Below, piece by piece: positions 1 through 9,490 of a stretch of 64,000 nucleotides of DNA (its first letter is position 1; every line of letters starts with the position of its first letter). Source of the stretch: Chryseobacterium sp. POL2 (GTDB lineage Bacteria; Bacteroidota; Bacteroidia; Flavobacteriales; Weeksellaceae); assembly GCF_011058315.1 (NCBI RefSeq), contig NZ_CP049298.1:1364001-1428000 (forward strand). Reading direction: 5' to 3'. Under the pieces are notes generated by a model. The model was given only the letters and a program-made list of their open reading frames with translations. It did not search any database and was not told the origin of the DNA. A program made the translations under genes and the position numbers.

Positions 1-957
1 ATAAGTACCTGGTGTAATAACATTAATAATAGGTATTCTCATCGTTTTTGTAGAAGATGTCCCTTGGATAAAACTCCCTCCTTGTAAGGTTGCTCCTGCA
101 CAATTAAAATTAAAAGGAACATAATACGGGACCGATGCAAGATCAAGATTACCACCACCTATAGTTGATCCTGCCACTGTTGTTGTTGCAATATGTGAAG
201 ATACACCATCATTAATATTGACTTTATAAAAATTAATATTAGTATTTGTCTCAGTACCTGAAACCAAATATATAAATCCATTTAAATAGGCAGCACCTCT
301 TGCATTTCCAATACTAGTAGCGTTACTTGCATTGGCTGTAGCATTGACAGTACCTACGGGACCCGAAATTTTTGAAACTTGAGTTGCTACTGTGGGTGTA
401 GCTAAATTTATTTTGTATAAATATCTTTCACTACCATTTGTAATGATACAATAAAAATTATTTTGATAATCAAAGAAGACATCGGTCGCAAAAGTTGTCC
501 CATTAGTCCAAGTAGTATCCCCAGTAATGGCACCAAGGTCTGCACTGGTAGGGTATGCTCTATACATTCGTTTTCCATCCATACCATATACAAAACCATA
601 ATAATTCCCTGGTACATTATTAGTTGTTAAACCTCCTAATGCTCCAAGTAAATTAAGACCTGTACCTGTGTTCTGGCCATTTTTATATAAAGTACTTACA
701 GATGCTGTATTAGCATGCATAAAAACCAAAGGATTAGGAGTTACCGTGTCATAACCTAAAGCTAAGCTACTTACCGCTGTTCCATTATTAGCATTAAAAT
801 AAGATGGTGTTGTTATCGCTGTTACAGCACCATTAGTGGTATTAACCTCGTACACACGGCCCGTACTTCCAGACGAAAGATACAATTTACTCGCATCTTG
901 CGAGAAAATTACTACCACGGAAAACAGCACAAGAAAAGCTGATAAATATTTTTTCAT
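1..957 (-). CDS. Secreted surface protein, C-terminus outside window
   Basis: The frame is open from the ATG at 957 to the window edge, giving 319 residues of a longer protein. The N-terminus is a signal peptide (MKKYLSAFLVLFSVVVIFSQ) and the mature part is rich in Gly, Asn, Thr and Tyr. Repeated short hydrophobic strands with YxxN and GxxY patterns suggest a beta-propeller-like secreted domain of the kind seen at the N-terminus of large flavobacterial surface proteins that end in a T9SS sorting domain. The sorting domain would lie beyond the left edge, so this export route is inferred. No enzyme motif is visible. Confidence 0.7.
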   Translation of the reverse strand, partial: MKKYLSAFLVLFSVVVIFSQDASKLYLSSGSTGRVYEVNTTNGAVTAITTPSYFNANNGTAVSSLALGYDTVTPNPLVFMHANTASVSTLYKNGQNTGTGLNLLGALGGLTTNNVPGNYYGFVYGMDGKRMYRAYPTSADLGAITGDTTWTNGTTFATDVFFDYQNNFYCIITNGSERYLYKINLATPTVATQVSKISGPVGTVNATANASNATSIGNARGAAYLNGFIYLVSGTETNTNINFYKVNINDGVSSHIATTTVAGSTIGGGNLDLASVPYYVPFNFNCAGATLQGGSFIQGTSSTKTMRIPIINVITPGTY

Positions 958-1039
958 ATTTCTCATTTAATAAATTTTTTAAAATTATAATAGGCCAAGA
1001 AAAAGAATAATCTCAGCAAAATTGTTTCTAAAAATTAAA

Positions 1040-1681
1040 TTAAATGGATGTAGGTGGTCTGGTAAAGTATTGTTCTCCAAAATAATGTAAGGACAGCAGA
1101 GGATTTTTGTAATTCTTATTGAATTCTTTTAGTACCAATATTTTACCAATATTAATACTAAAAATTTTGTATGTTGCGAGATTAAAAGAATGGCTGCTAC
1201 TAAACATCTCCGACTTCCTTGCTAGAATATTTTTAAATACTTCAGAGGAAGTAGGTGCTGTAAGTTGTAGATGAAGAGCTTTAGGCGTTTGTGGCAGGTT
1301 CTTTTTAACTAGTCTTTTAGCAACTAAGACTTTACTTTTAGTTTTCTGTGGATGCTGTTTATTTTTTTCTAAATAAACAATCTTTACATTTGAGAGGTTC
1401 TCAGCACCATAAATAATTGTACTATTAGAAACAGAAATTACAACTTTCTCAATATTAGACTTTCGATTTTCACTATGTTTTTGTTTAACTACATTTTTGT
1501 TAATAATAGTTATAGTTCTATCTTTTTTGTTTGTTATTCTAGAAGATAGATTATTAGTTTCTTCAAATCTTACTTGTCCATTAACAATAGAAATATTTAA
1601 AAAAAACAAGACAATAGCAAAAACTGTCTTATTCAAAACAATTTCTGATATCGGTTTAAAACTTGTAATTTTAAAGTACAT
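1040..1681 (-). CDS. Hypothetical secreted protein next to an IS end
   Basis: A 213-aa product. The ATG at 1681 is preferred because the nine extra residues of the longest frame are encoded by the IS terminal repeat that begins at 1682. A hydrophobic segment ending in NGQ at about residues 20-38 looks like a signal peptide preceded by an unusually long basic N-region. The rest is Lys/Asn-rich with no domain I recognise. The IS has replaced whatever lay immediately upstream, so the native promoter and possibly the true N-terminus are gone. Confidence 0.55.
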   Translation of the reverse strand: MYFKITSFKPISEIVLNKTVFAIVLFFLNISIVNGQVRFEETNNLSSRITNKKDRTITIINKNVVKQKHSENRKSNIEKVVISVSNSTIIYGAENLSNVKIVYLEKNKQHPQKTKSKVLVAKRLVKKNLPQTPKALHLQLTAPTSSEVFKNILARKSEMFSSSHSFNLATYKIFSINIGKILVLKEFNKNYKNPLLSLHYFGEQYFTRPPTSI

Positions 1682-2036
1682 TATAATACCCTCACAAAAC
1701 TGGACCAATATTTAAGTTGAAAAAGATTAACTTTAAACAAGTCTAGAATTATGAAAACAGGGAGACGCAAATTCGATTCTGCATTTAAGGCAAAAGTAGC
1801 CCTTGAAGCATTAAAAGAGAGAGAAACTCTACAACAATTAGCTCTAAAATATGAGTTACATCCCAATCAAATCTCACAGTGGAAGCAGGAGTTTATAGAA
1901 AAATCTGCTCAGGTTTTTGAAAGTAAAGTTCTTAAAGAAAGTAGTGATGAGAGTGTTTCGGAGCTTTATCAAAAAATTGGCAAGCTAGAGATGGAGAAAG
2001 AATTTCTAAAAAAAAACTTGAAACGCTTCGGACTAT
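1682..2036 (+). repeat. Left arm of a 355-bp inverted repeat
   Basis: This arm pairs base by base with 2833-3187: positions add up to 4869 at both ends, so no indel separates the arms. Each arm holds an IS3-family terminal sequence plus orfA. The spacer is 796 bp and contains the remaining orfB. Confidence 0.9.
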
Positions 2037-2074
2037 TTTGGGGTTTGTTGTTTATTCCTTGGTGTTTACGATAA
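1751..2074 (+). pseudogene. IS3-family OrfA, left copy, fused to unrelated tail
   Basis: Residues 1-95 equal the OrfA encoded at 2831-3118, an HTH protein (MKTGRRKFDSAFKAKVALEA) with a C-terminal leucine-rich helix. After residue 95 the native stop is lost and the frame continues into antisense orfB sequence for 12 residues. No OrfB follows on this strand, so it is a remnant. Confidence 0.8.
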
Positions 2075-2834
2075 TGGTATTTTTCTAGCCATTGTTTAAT
2101 TCCTAAATAAAGGTCTAAACCATTGTCTTTGGGATTGAGGTAAATGTATTGATATTTTAAAGTTCTCCAAAATCTTTCAATAAAAATATTGTCCAAAGCT
2201 CTTCCTTTACCATCCATTGAGATTTTTATACGCTCGTTTTTAAGGTAGTTTACATACTCATAACAGGTAAACTGCGAGCCTTGGTCGGAATTGATTATTT
2301 CAGGTTTCCATAAGTTGCTACCGCTTGTTGTACTACTTTTAAAGATTCCAAGGCCTCCAAACTATTACTCAATCCCCAACCAACGATGTATCGGCTATAC
2401 ACATCAATAATGGCTGTGAGATACATAAATCCGTTTTTCATGGGTAGGTAGGTGATGTCTATTTGCCAAACTTCATTGGGCTTGGTAATGTTCATCCCTC
2501 TCAATAAATAGGGATAAATATATTTATTTTTCCCTTTTTGAGTAAGCATACGACGAGGATAAATAGGCATTATCTCTGCTTTACGCATCAACCTACGGAC
2601 TCTTTCATAACTCATTTTCATACCACATTCCTCCAGCATACTCTGCATCGTGATAACTCCTGCGGTGGGTTCTTCGAGAATATGTTTATCCATAAGTTGC
2701 ATGGCTTCTAAATTCTCTTTACGCTCTGCTTTAGCTCGATAATAGAATCCTGAACGATTAATCTCCAAAAGGTCACACTGCTCTCGAATACTAAATTGAT
2801 CGTTTTTATCGATCAATAATCGCATATCTATCAT
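2037..2834 (-). pseudogene. IS3-family transposase OrfB, frameshifted and 3'-truncated
   Basis: This is an integrase-core (rve) DDE transposase. The frame starting at 2834 encodes an HTH_21-type region, then WQIDITYLPM with the first Asp, and ends early at 2295. The correct frame resumes with INSDQGSQFT (second Asp) and IFIERFWRTL (catalytic Glu). The break fits loss of one base in the T run at 2305-2307 (AAA where AAAA would restore Gly-Lys-Pro-Glu). The last residues and the 3' terminal repeat are missing because the frame runs into the inverted left copy at 2036. Confidence 0.85.
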
Positions 2835-3118
2835 AGTCCGAAGCGTTTCAAGTTTTTTTTTAGAAATTCTTTCTCCATCTCTAGCTTGCCAATTTTTTGA
2901 TAAAGCTCCGAAACACTCTCATCACTACTTTCTTTAAGAACTTTACTTTCAAAAACCTGAGCAGATTTTTCTATAAACTCCTGCTTCCACTGTGAGATTT
3001 GATTGGGATGTAACTCATATTTTAGAGCTAATTGTTGTAGAGTTTCTCTCTCTTTTAATGCTTCAAGGGCTACTTTTGCCTTAAATGCAGAATCGAATTT
3101 GCGTCTCCCTGTTTTCAT
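2831..3118 (-). CDS. IS3-family transposase OrfA (HTH protein)
   Basis: A 95-aa OrfA. Residues 1-50 form the transposase_8-type HTH that binds the terminal repeats, and residues 70-92 form a heptad-like helix. Its stop overlaps the orfB start by 4 bp (ATGA), which fits translational coupling or frameshifting in IS3-family elements. The frame is intact, but its partner OrfB is broken. Confidence 0.85.
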   Translation of the reverse strand: MKTGRRKFDSAFKAKVALEALKERETLQQLALKYELHPNQISQWKQEFIEKSAQVFESKVLKESSDESVSELYQKIGKLEMEKEFLKKNLKRFGL

Positions 3119-3187
3119 AATTCTAGACTTGTTTAAAGTTAATCTTTTTCAACTTAAATATTGGTCCAGTTTTGTGAGGGTATTATA
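2833..3187 (-). repeat. Right arm of a 355-bp inverted repeat
   Basis: Reverse complement of 1682-2036. The divergence point lies exactly at the orfA stop / orfB start overlap, where the left copy is interrupted. Confidence 0.9.
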
Positions 3188-4181
3188 CATATGATTTCTG
3201 TTTATCTTGATAAACAATATTAGCCACCGCGGTTGTGTTCTTTTTCTTAATAGAATCTGTCAGTTTCGTATATTTATTAAGATAATAAACTTGCTTATCA
3301 ATTTCATTTTTATCTTCATAGATGCGTGCTATTTCGGGGTATAGCAATTCCAGCAGTTCTGGGTTTTTATATTGTTGTGCATACTTTTCAGCCTTTTTAA
3401 AATGATAAAGACTACGATCTAGATAATCTTTTGAATTTTTTTCATAATCGAAGATATACTCTGCTTTTCTCTTATGATAATGTATCAAATCAAAAAGATT
3501 ATCTATTTTATCGATATATTTCTCTTGAACTTTCAGATAATAATCAATTTGTTTGGGTTTTTTAGCATGAAAATAATAATGCGTTAAATATCCTGCTGAA
3601 GACACAATTATAATAGGCTTGGAGGCTTCCGTGTCGGGGAGTAGCAATGCTGTCTTCAATCTCTGATTTGAAAAATATTGTAAAGAGTCTTTATTATTTT
3701 GATATAAATTGATATACCTTGCATAATAATAGGTTTCCATAAACCTTCTTTTTCCAATATCTTCGATTTTGGGTATTAGTTTAAAGTTTTCATCCAATTT
3801 TTTTTTTGCCTTTGTATGAAGCTGAAGATGGCTAAGCATTGACACTTCCATCGCATTCGCTTTTGTCAAATAAAAATAATCTTGAATGTCATTGGAAAGC
3901 TTTTTGGTTTCGTCCAGATATTGTTCTACATCATCATAATTTCTACTATTAATTTTAAAAGCTATCTTTCGTAACAAAGCTTCTATTTGTCCTTTTTTAT
4001 AATTGATTTGTTTTGATTGATAATACAACTCTGTACAGACAGCCTCAATTTTGTCGACATTTTGAGCATTTGTTGTCGCAATTGTATTTTGAATGCTATC
4101 AATCTGTTTTTCTGACCATTGTTTTTGTGAATAAAAAACAATGCTGTAAAACACAAAAAAAACCATATAAATTTTCCTCAT
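3183..4181 (-). pseudogene. TPR regulator, 3' end removed by the IS
   Basis: A 332-aa remnant. A signal-like N-terminus (MRKIYMVFFVFYSIVFYSQ) is followed by degenerate TPR-type helical repeats (for example around residues 230-310). The frame ends within five codons of entering the IS end at 3187. The neighbour upstream on the same strand, three bases away, has the same layout and continues with a transmembrane helix and a DNA-binding domain. I infer that both were present here and were lost, leaving a periplasmic sensor half without its output. Confidence 0.7.
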
Positions 4182-4184
4182 AAA

Positions 4185-5597
4185 TTATAGTTTAGAAATC
4201 CAAACATATATGTTTTCGTTTTGATTTATCTCAAGTGCTTTTCGAATGCGATATTTTCTCCCCTCAACAGATCTTATGGAAACATTTTTAATAACCGCTA
4301 TTTGCTTAGTTGTAAAATTAAGCTTCATCAAAGCACAGACTTCCAGACCCATAGGTTTTAAAAGTGGATTTACTTTCAGTAGTTTATCTTCAAAACTGGG
4401 AAATACATTTTTAAAATTGGCATAGAATAATGGATTATTATCATGTGTTAAACTTGTTAATTCTGTAATAGATATTGGCGTGACTATATCTAAAAACTTT
4501 TTTTCGATTTCAATATGTATTGGTTTTGGTTTTCTAAAGGTTTTTCTTCGTTTAATCACAAAAATCAGCACAATCAATAAAATAACAACAATTAAAACAC
4601 TTTTACTTTGCAAAAAATTTTGGCTTTCGTGACTTTGAAATTGGCTAATTCTGTCAATTTGGGCATGGGTAAGATATATTAAACTATCACTTATCGTGTT
4701 TCCATTTTTTAGATAATAGATGTGCTTTTTCAAATCATCTTTAGCCTTATAATACACAGCTAAATCATTATAAACCTTTATTTTTAAAATATCATAATTA
4801 ATTTCTGATGCCAGAGAATCTGCTTTTTTATATAATTCTAAAGATAGCATTTCATTATTTTGTAGAAAAGCAATTTTTGCTTGGAGAAAAAGGTAATCCG
4901 CAGTTTGATATACACTTTTAATATTTTGTGAAATACTCATTAAATGCTTCTCTGCAGCTTCTGGTTGCTTTTCAGACAAGTGAAATTCAGCTATATGCAA
5001 AATTCCATCTGTCTTATAAAAAGCTTTATTCTGCGAAGTTTCGTTAATCTCAGAAGCTGTTGCAATAGCTTTGTTTAAATAATAAAAAACCGAATCTTTC
5101 TTATGCTGAAATTGGTAATATTTGGCTAAATAAATACAATTATTATAATCTAATATTTTCCGTTGTTCTTTATCTTTTAAAAACTTACTAAACTCAATAC
5201 TTTTGTTTATATTTTTTTTCGCTTCTTCGTGAAAACCTGAATAAATCAATGCGCCTGCGATATAATTTTTTAAATGTGCTAACGATTGATAATCATTTAT
5301 TTTATAAGCTATTCTTTTAGCATCTTCAGCTTTTACAATTATTTGATAAAATTTTTTCTGCAACACAAAGGAATTACTCAATAATAAGACAGCATCTATT
5401 TGGGCTTTTTCGTGACTTACTTCCTTAGCTAAATAGTATAGATCCGTTAGCTCTGCATCTCTATTTGTAAAACTATTTCTTGAATATTCTTTTCTATACA
5501 AAGCAATGCCCTGATCAATTTGTTTGACCATGTCATAATCTGTAGAAAATAGATGGGCATAAATTAAAATAAAATTTAAGAAAATAAATTTCTTCAT
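4185..5597 (-). CDS. TPR protein with membrane helix and LuxR-like C-terminal HTH
   Basis: A 470-aa protein. An N-terminal signal/anchor (residues 1-18) precedes TPR-like helices to about residue 310, a transmembrane helix (SVLIVVILLIVLIFVIK, about 330-346) and a C-terminal winged HTH (about 395-465) containing NFTTKQIAVIKNVSIRSVEG, the pattern of LuxR/GerE recognition helices. This architecture is typical of flavobacterial one-component membrane regulators: a periplasmic TPR sensor joined to a cytoplasmic DNA-binding domain. Ligand and targets are unknown. The paralogue downstream is cut by the IS. Confidence 0.7.
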   Translation of the reverse strand: MKKFIFLNFILIYAHLFSTDYDMVKQIDQGIALYRKEYSRNSFTNRDAELTDLYYLAKEVSHEKAQIDAVLLLSNSFVLQKKFYQIIVKAEDAKRIAYKINDYQSLAHLKNYIAGALIYSGFHEEAKKNINKSIEFSKFLKDKEQRKILDYNNCIYLAKYYQFQHKKDSVFYYLNKAIATASEINETSQNKAFYKTDGILHIAEFHLSEKQPEAAEKHLMSISQNIKSVYQTADYLFLQAKIAFLQNNEMLSLELYKKADSLASEINYDILKIKVYNDLAVYYKAKDDLKKHIYYLKNGNTISDSLIYLTHAQIDRISQFQSHESQNFLQSKSVLIVVILLIVLIFVIKRRKTFRKPKPIHIEIEKKFLDIVTPISITELTSLTHDNNPLFYANFKNVFPSFEDKLLKVNPLLKPMGLEVCALMKLNFTTKQIAVIKNVSIRSVEGRKYRIRKALEINQNENIYVWISKL

Positions 5598-5848
5598 AAA
5601 TTGGCAAATTTTATGACTACAAAGCTATTATTTTTATTCATTTAATTTAAATATTACATTATTAAATTAAATCTGCTAATATATATAGTTTTTTAACAAA
5701 AAAAACATCATTAATAATACTTTAAAATTATTTATTAATAAAGTAAACACAACAGTCTTCTGATTCTGTTTGAGGGTATGCTGTCAAACACAAAGCGATT
5801 GGGATAAGCAGACCAACTTGGTAATTGTATTGTAAACTATTGCAACTT

Positions 5849-6121
5849 AACAGAACTCGAAAATCATACAAAAAAGTAAAAAAGAAAATTTCTGTAAGAG
5901 CTGATTTCCCAAATCAGGTTTGGCACATGGATGTGAGTGTATACAAAACTTAAGATGGCATAAAATATTACATTTACAGTATTGTTGATAATTTTTCAAG
6001 AAAAATATTGGCATTCGATTTTTCTACTGAACTTTCTGAAAAAACACGAATTGAAAGTTTAAAATCAGCTGTTGATTTTTTGCATCAGCAACAAAATATA
6101 GAATTAAGTGAGACTAAATAA
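5849..6121 (+). pseudogene. Relic of an rve-type transposase
   Basis: The frame translates to a transposase integrase-core fragment: FPNQVWHMDVSVYKT, a TAA stop at 5951-5953, then DGIKYYIYSIVDNFSRKI and about 45 further residues. The sequence around the first catalytic Asp (WHMDVS) is intact, but the second Asp and the Glu are missing. A C-to-T change in a CAA codon would explain the internal stop. There is no start and no terminal repeat. The rest of 5598-6146 is AT-rich with no other supported feature. Confidence 0.7.
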
Positions 6122-6146
6122 TTTCAAAAAAATAATCAAAAAAAAA

Positions 6147-7704
6147 GAGGCTGTCTCAAAAAGGCAGTCTCTTTTCTTATTTATTATAAGATTTTATTTT
6201 TTGAGGGGTTACATTTTTAAAATCTTGAAAAAAGAGAGAAAAAAGTTAAAAAAAGCAGTCTGTTTTAGGCTGCTTTTGCCATTTTCTTTAGATTGTGAGC
6301 AATAACAAGTATGCCGATTTCTACCTCGACTTTGTTTTTTCCTCGAAGCATGAAACGTTTAAAATTTTTGTTGTGTTTGAGTTCTGCAAAAACCGGCTCT
6401 ACATCATGACACCGTTGTTTCCTGAGTTTGATGCCTTTCTTGGTTTGGAGAAGCTTGAATGTTTTTTCTCTGATTCTTGCCAATTTGGGATTGCTTTGTG
6501 AAGTGGTTATTTGTCCCGATTTTTGGTCTTTTCTGAAATAATTATATTTAACATAAGCCTTTATTTTCTTTGATTGTAGAAGATTATAATTTTCTTCCGA
6601 GCCATAACCTGCATCGGCAACAAGTTCTTTGGGAACTTTGTCATAGCTTTCTTCAAAGCCTTTTAGGTGAGATTCTAAGGTTTTGGTGTCGGTTGGATTG
6701 GGGTGAATGGAATAATGCAAAATAAATTGATTATTAGTAGAAATCTGTAGATTGTAAGCGGGTTTGAGTTGCCCGTTTCGCATGTAATCCTCCTTCATTC
6801 TCATAAAAGTAGCATCTGTATCTGTCTTGGAATAGGAATTTCTGTGCTCTAATATTTCTTGCTGTTTTTTGTATTTTTCTAAATTCGTAGCCCAGTTTTT
6901 CTTTGCATAATTCAGCTTTTGACGAATCTTTGAAGGTATTTTTTTTATTCTTCAAAACCTCATTAATCTTCTCAATAGTTTGAGTTACCTTTTCTGCATC
7001 TACTTCCTTAAAATCTAGAGTTTCTGGGTTTTGAAGTTCATTTTTTGCCACTTCTTCTGCGTAGTTCCAAAGTTCTTCAAGTTGCTCTGCAATCCTTGAT
7101 TTATGCTTTTTGATGGCTCTTCCCCACACGAAAGTATAACGATTGGCATTAGCTTCTATCTTGGTTCCGTCCACAATAGTGGTTGCCAAACTCACCAAAC
7201 CTTCCTTCTCCAAAAGCAAAACAATTTGAGTGAAAATGGATTTAATTTCACTTTTTAACCTCTCACTACGAAACCTGTTTAATGTATTATGATCGGGACG
7301 GCTCATCCCAGAAAGCCACATGAAATGAATGTTTTCTTTCAAGGCTTGTTCCATTTTACGGCTCGAGTACATATTACTTAAGTAGGCATAAACTAAAAGT
7401 TTCAATAGAATTTTAGGATGGTAACACGAAGTTCCACCTGGTTTATAATTTTTGATTAATGTTTTAATATCCAAGCCATCAATAATACTGGAAACTATTC
7501 TCACCGGATGCTTTTTATCGATCAACCCCGATAAATTGGGTGGAAAAAGCAAATTTTCTTCGGGGTTGTAAGCTTTAAAGACTGCCTTTGATTTAATTGA
7601 CACACAGCCAATTAATCAATTTGCATCAATTAGGAAAGCTTTCGCTTTCCTTTTTTTATGAAAAACATAAAAAAAAAGCTGCCTCACTTTTGAGACAGCT
7701 TCTC
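6147..7704 (-). mobile_element. IS1182-family insertion sequence
   Basis: The ends are imperfect inverted repeats: GAGGCTGTCTCAAAA at 6147 and, on the other strand, GAAGCTGTCTCAAAAG ending near 7703. One transposase gene on the minus strand fills the element. No target duplication is apparent. The right end overlaps or touches the 21-bp att repeat at 7703-7723, so the IS inserted at, or formed, the boundary of the genomic island. Confidence 0.8.
6265..7603 (-). pseudogene. IS1182-family transposase, split by a 1-nt shift in an A8 run
   Basis: The 5' frame (GTG at 7603, 289 aa) holds the N-terminal DUF772-type region with GMSRPDHNTLNRFRSERL and IVDGTKIEANANRYTF. The 3' frame (ending 6265) holds the DDE_Tnp_1-type end with ADAGYGSEENY and the conserved QRCHDVEPVFAELKHNKNFK block. 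The frames join if the eight-T run at 6939-6946 (A8 on the coding strand) had seven bases. The intact protein would be about 446 aa, within the family range. Either this is decay, or polymerase slippage on A8 restores the frame in part of the transcripts. Confidence 0.85.
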
Positions 7705-7723
7705 TCGTGGTTTCTCCAGGAAT
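7703..7723 (+). repeat. attL: 21-bp copy of the tRNA-Phe 3' end
   Basis: Identical to 30691-30711, including CTCG followed by the tRNA 3' acceptor and T-arm bases. Sequence beyond AGGAAT differs from the tRNA, so this is a duplicated crossover region and not a second tRNA gene. Confidence 0.85.
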
Positions 7724-7879
7724 ATATATTTTTCATCTTACGGCTTTATTACAGGAGCTTTCATAAGATTGATTTTGTTAGGTAACCGAATATTCCACCT
7801 CGGAAATTTGAACAATTATTGTCAAATCGTATTAAGCAAATATATGAATTTCAGAGGAGTTATACAAATTTTGAATAGG

Positions 7880-8083
7880 TCAATCTCTTATCATTTCCGT
7901 AACTTTTTCTTCATCAATTCCGGCATAATTACAAAATTCTGAAACTGTCAGAAACTGATGCTCTTTCTTATTTAATTCCTGCATAATTCTACGGATAAGA
8001 TTACGGCTGTATCGCTCACTACGTCCTGTGATTCTCTGAACATCTTTCGGGTAAATACAAAGTCTCTGCATTCTCTTTTTCAT
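7880..8083 (-). CDS. Small conserved HTH-like protein of mobile elements
   Basis: A 67-aa basic protein. The pattern YPKDVQRITGRSERYSRNLI followed by LTVSEFCNYAGIDEEKVTEMI resembles a small two-part helical protein often encoded near Bacteroidota mobile DNA. The first half has an HTH character (DVQxITGRSERY), so DNA binding is plausible but not shown. It stands alone just inside attL, divergent from the cassette that begins at 8324. Confidence 0.6.
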   Translation of the reverse strand: MKKRMQRLCIYPKDVQRITGRSERYSRNLIRRIMQELNKKEHQFLTVSEFCNYAGIDEEKVTEMIRD

Positions 8084-8323
8084 ACTCTATCCATACTTTT
8101 GGCTGGGAGTTGCTATACTGATTCTGCGGTGACTATACAAATGTAAAATATTTCTTTTTCTTCCCCAAACCGAAACTTCTTACCAATTCGGTAAAATAGG
8201 TCTGTATTGGCACGTGAACTTGTATTGAATCTGCATTTTATGAAATTTTGTCTTGTGAATTCACGAGGTTTGAGCGGATGCACCTATGAACATCCGGAAA
8301 TCAATCTAATAAAAAGTAAGACA

Positions 8324-9079
8324 ATGGCAAGACAAAGAAGTATTATCAAACTGGACGGAACGATTGGAGGTATTACCTTCTATAAGTCCAAAGACGGCTA
8401 TTTAGCCAGAGAAAAAGGAGGAATCCCTGCAGAGAGAATAAGAACCGATCCCGCTTTTCAAAGAACCCGGGAAAACGGTGCGGAGTTCGGACGTGCAGGA
8501 AAAGCCGGGAAAGTTCTGCGAAATTCTATCCGACAGCTTTTGCAAAATATCAATGACAGCAAAATGGTAAGCCGGCTGACCAAAGAAATGGTCAAAGTCA
8601 TTCAAATGGATGCTACCAACCCAAGAGGTCAAAGAAATGTTATTGATGGCGAAGCGGAGCTTTTAATCGGTTTTGATTTCAATGCTAATGGAAAATTGGG
8701 AAATACTATTTATGCTCCCTGGACAAGTGCATTAGACAGAGCAACAGGTGAAGCCGGTGTAACTTTCGATCCTTTTATTCCGGCGAATATGATTGCAGCT
8801 CCGGGAGGAACGACTCATTTCAAATTGACCGCTGCAGCAATGGAAATCGATTTTGAGAATGAAAGCTATATTGCTCCAACAGGGGAAACAATTATTTATC
8901 CTTGGGACAATACCTTAACGGCTGCGATTGATATTCCTTTGCAACTGACTGCAGATTCTACAAAACCGCTATTTTTAGCTTTGGGTGTGGAATTTTATCA
9001 GGAAGTAAATAGCGAAAAGTATTCATTGAAAAATGGAGCTTTTAACGCTTTGAAACTCATTGATGTGGTTGGATTGTAA
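8324..9079 (+). CDS. Uncharacterised protein, first gene of a four-gene cassette
   Basis: A 251-aa product from the ATG at 8324, preferred over an upstream TTG because all recognisable sequence (MARQRSIIKLDGTIGGITFY) starts here and a purine-rich AAAAAGTAAG precedes it. There is no signal peptide. The N-terminal 60 residues are strongly basic with short conserved-looking motifs (GGITFYKSKDGYLAREKGG, NGAEFGRAGKAGK), and the C-terminal half is beta-rich. I do not recognise a family function. The next genes (DUF5675 and two small membrane proteins) follow within 25 bp each and suggest a phage-derived or secretion/lysis role. Confidence 0.65.
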   Translation: MARQRSIIKLDGTIGGITFYKSKDGYLAREKGGIPAERIRTDPAFQRTRENGAEFGRAGKAGKVLRNSIRQLLQNINDSKMVSRLTKEMVKVIQMDATNPRGQRNVIDGEAELLIGFDFNANGKLGNTIYAPWTSALDRATGEAGVTFDPFIPANMIAAPGGTTHFKLTAAAMEIDFENESYIAPTGETIIYPWDNTLTAAIDIPLQLTADSTKPLFLALGVEFYQEVNSEKYSLKNGAFNALKLIDVVGL

Positions 9080-9091
9080 TCTGTTTTAATT

Positions 9092-9487
9092 ATGAAACTG
9101 GTATTACAAAGACAGTATTTTTCTTCAGGAACTAATGGAATTTTATTTTTTAATGGTAAGGAAATCTGTAAAACGATTGAACTGTTCTGGAAAGATAACC
9201 AAAGAAGAATCTCCTGCATTCCTGAAGGAATATACAAAGTCAGAAAGCGTTTCAGTCCAAAATTCAAATGGCATCTGGAAGTGATGAATGTAAAAAACAG
9301 GGATTATATTTTATTCCATCCTGCCAATGATGCTTTGAAGGAGCTGAATGGATGTATTGCTCCGGTATCGGAATTAACCGGAGAAGGAAAAGGAATCCGC
9401 TCGCGGATTGCCTTTGAACGATTGAAAGAAATCGTTTTTCCATACCTGGAAAAAGGTTTTGTGATTGAGTTAATCATTAAAAGTTAG
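9092..9487 (+). CDS. DUF5675 family protein
   Basis: A 131-aa protein matching DUF5675 in length and pattern: a short N-terminal strand with CKTIELFWKDNQRRISCIPEG (the SCIPxGxY block), then FHPANDALKELNGCIAPV and a C-terminal helix. DUF5675 proteins occur in phages and phage-like islands, and a cell-wall-related activity has been suggested but is not established. The gene lies 12 bp after the first cassette gene and 3 bp before the next, so the four are probably one operon. Confidence 0.75.
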   Translation: MKLVLQRQYFSSGTNGILFFNGKEICKTIELFWKDNQRRISCIPEGIYKVRKRFSPKFKWHLEVMNVKNRDYILFHPANDALKELNGCIAPVSELTGEGKGIRSRIAFERLKEIVFPYLEKGFVIELIIKS

Positions 9488-9490
9488 TCA

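Larger units (their letters stand above)
1682..3187. mobile_element. Chimeric IS3-family element made of two inverted copies
   Basis: Both outer ends carry the same terminal sequence (TATAATACCCTCACAAAAC) in inverted orientation, and each is followed inward by orfA. The left copy stops at about 2036, where it runs into the 3' part of orfB belonging to the right copy, which reads on the minus strand. The module therefore has two 5' ends and no 3' end. OrfB is also frameshifted, so transposition from this copy is unlikely. The right side cuts a TPR regulator and the left side abuts the gene ending at 1040. No target duplication is visible, as expected if the outer ends come from different insertions. 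Confidence 0.85.
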
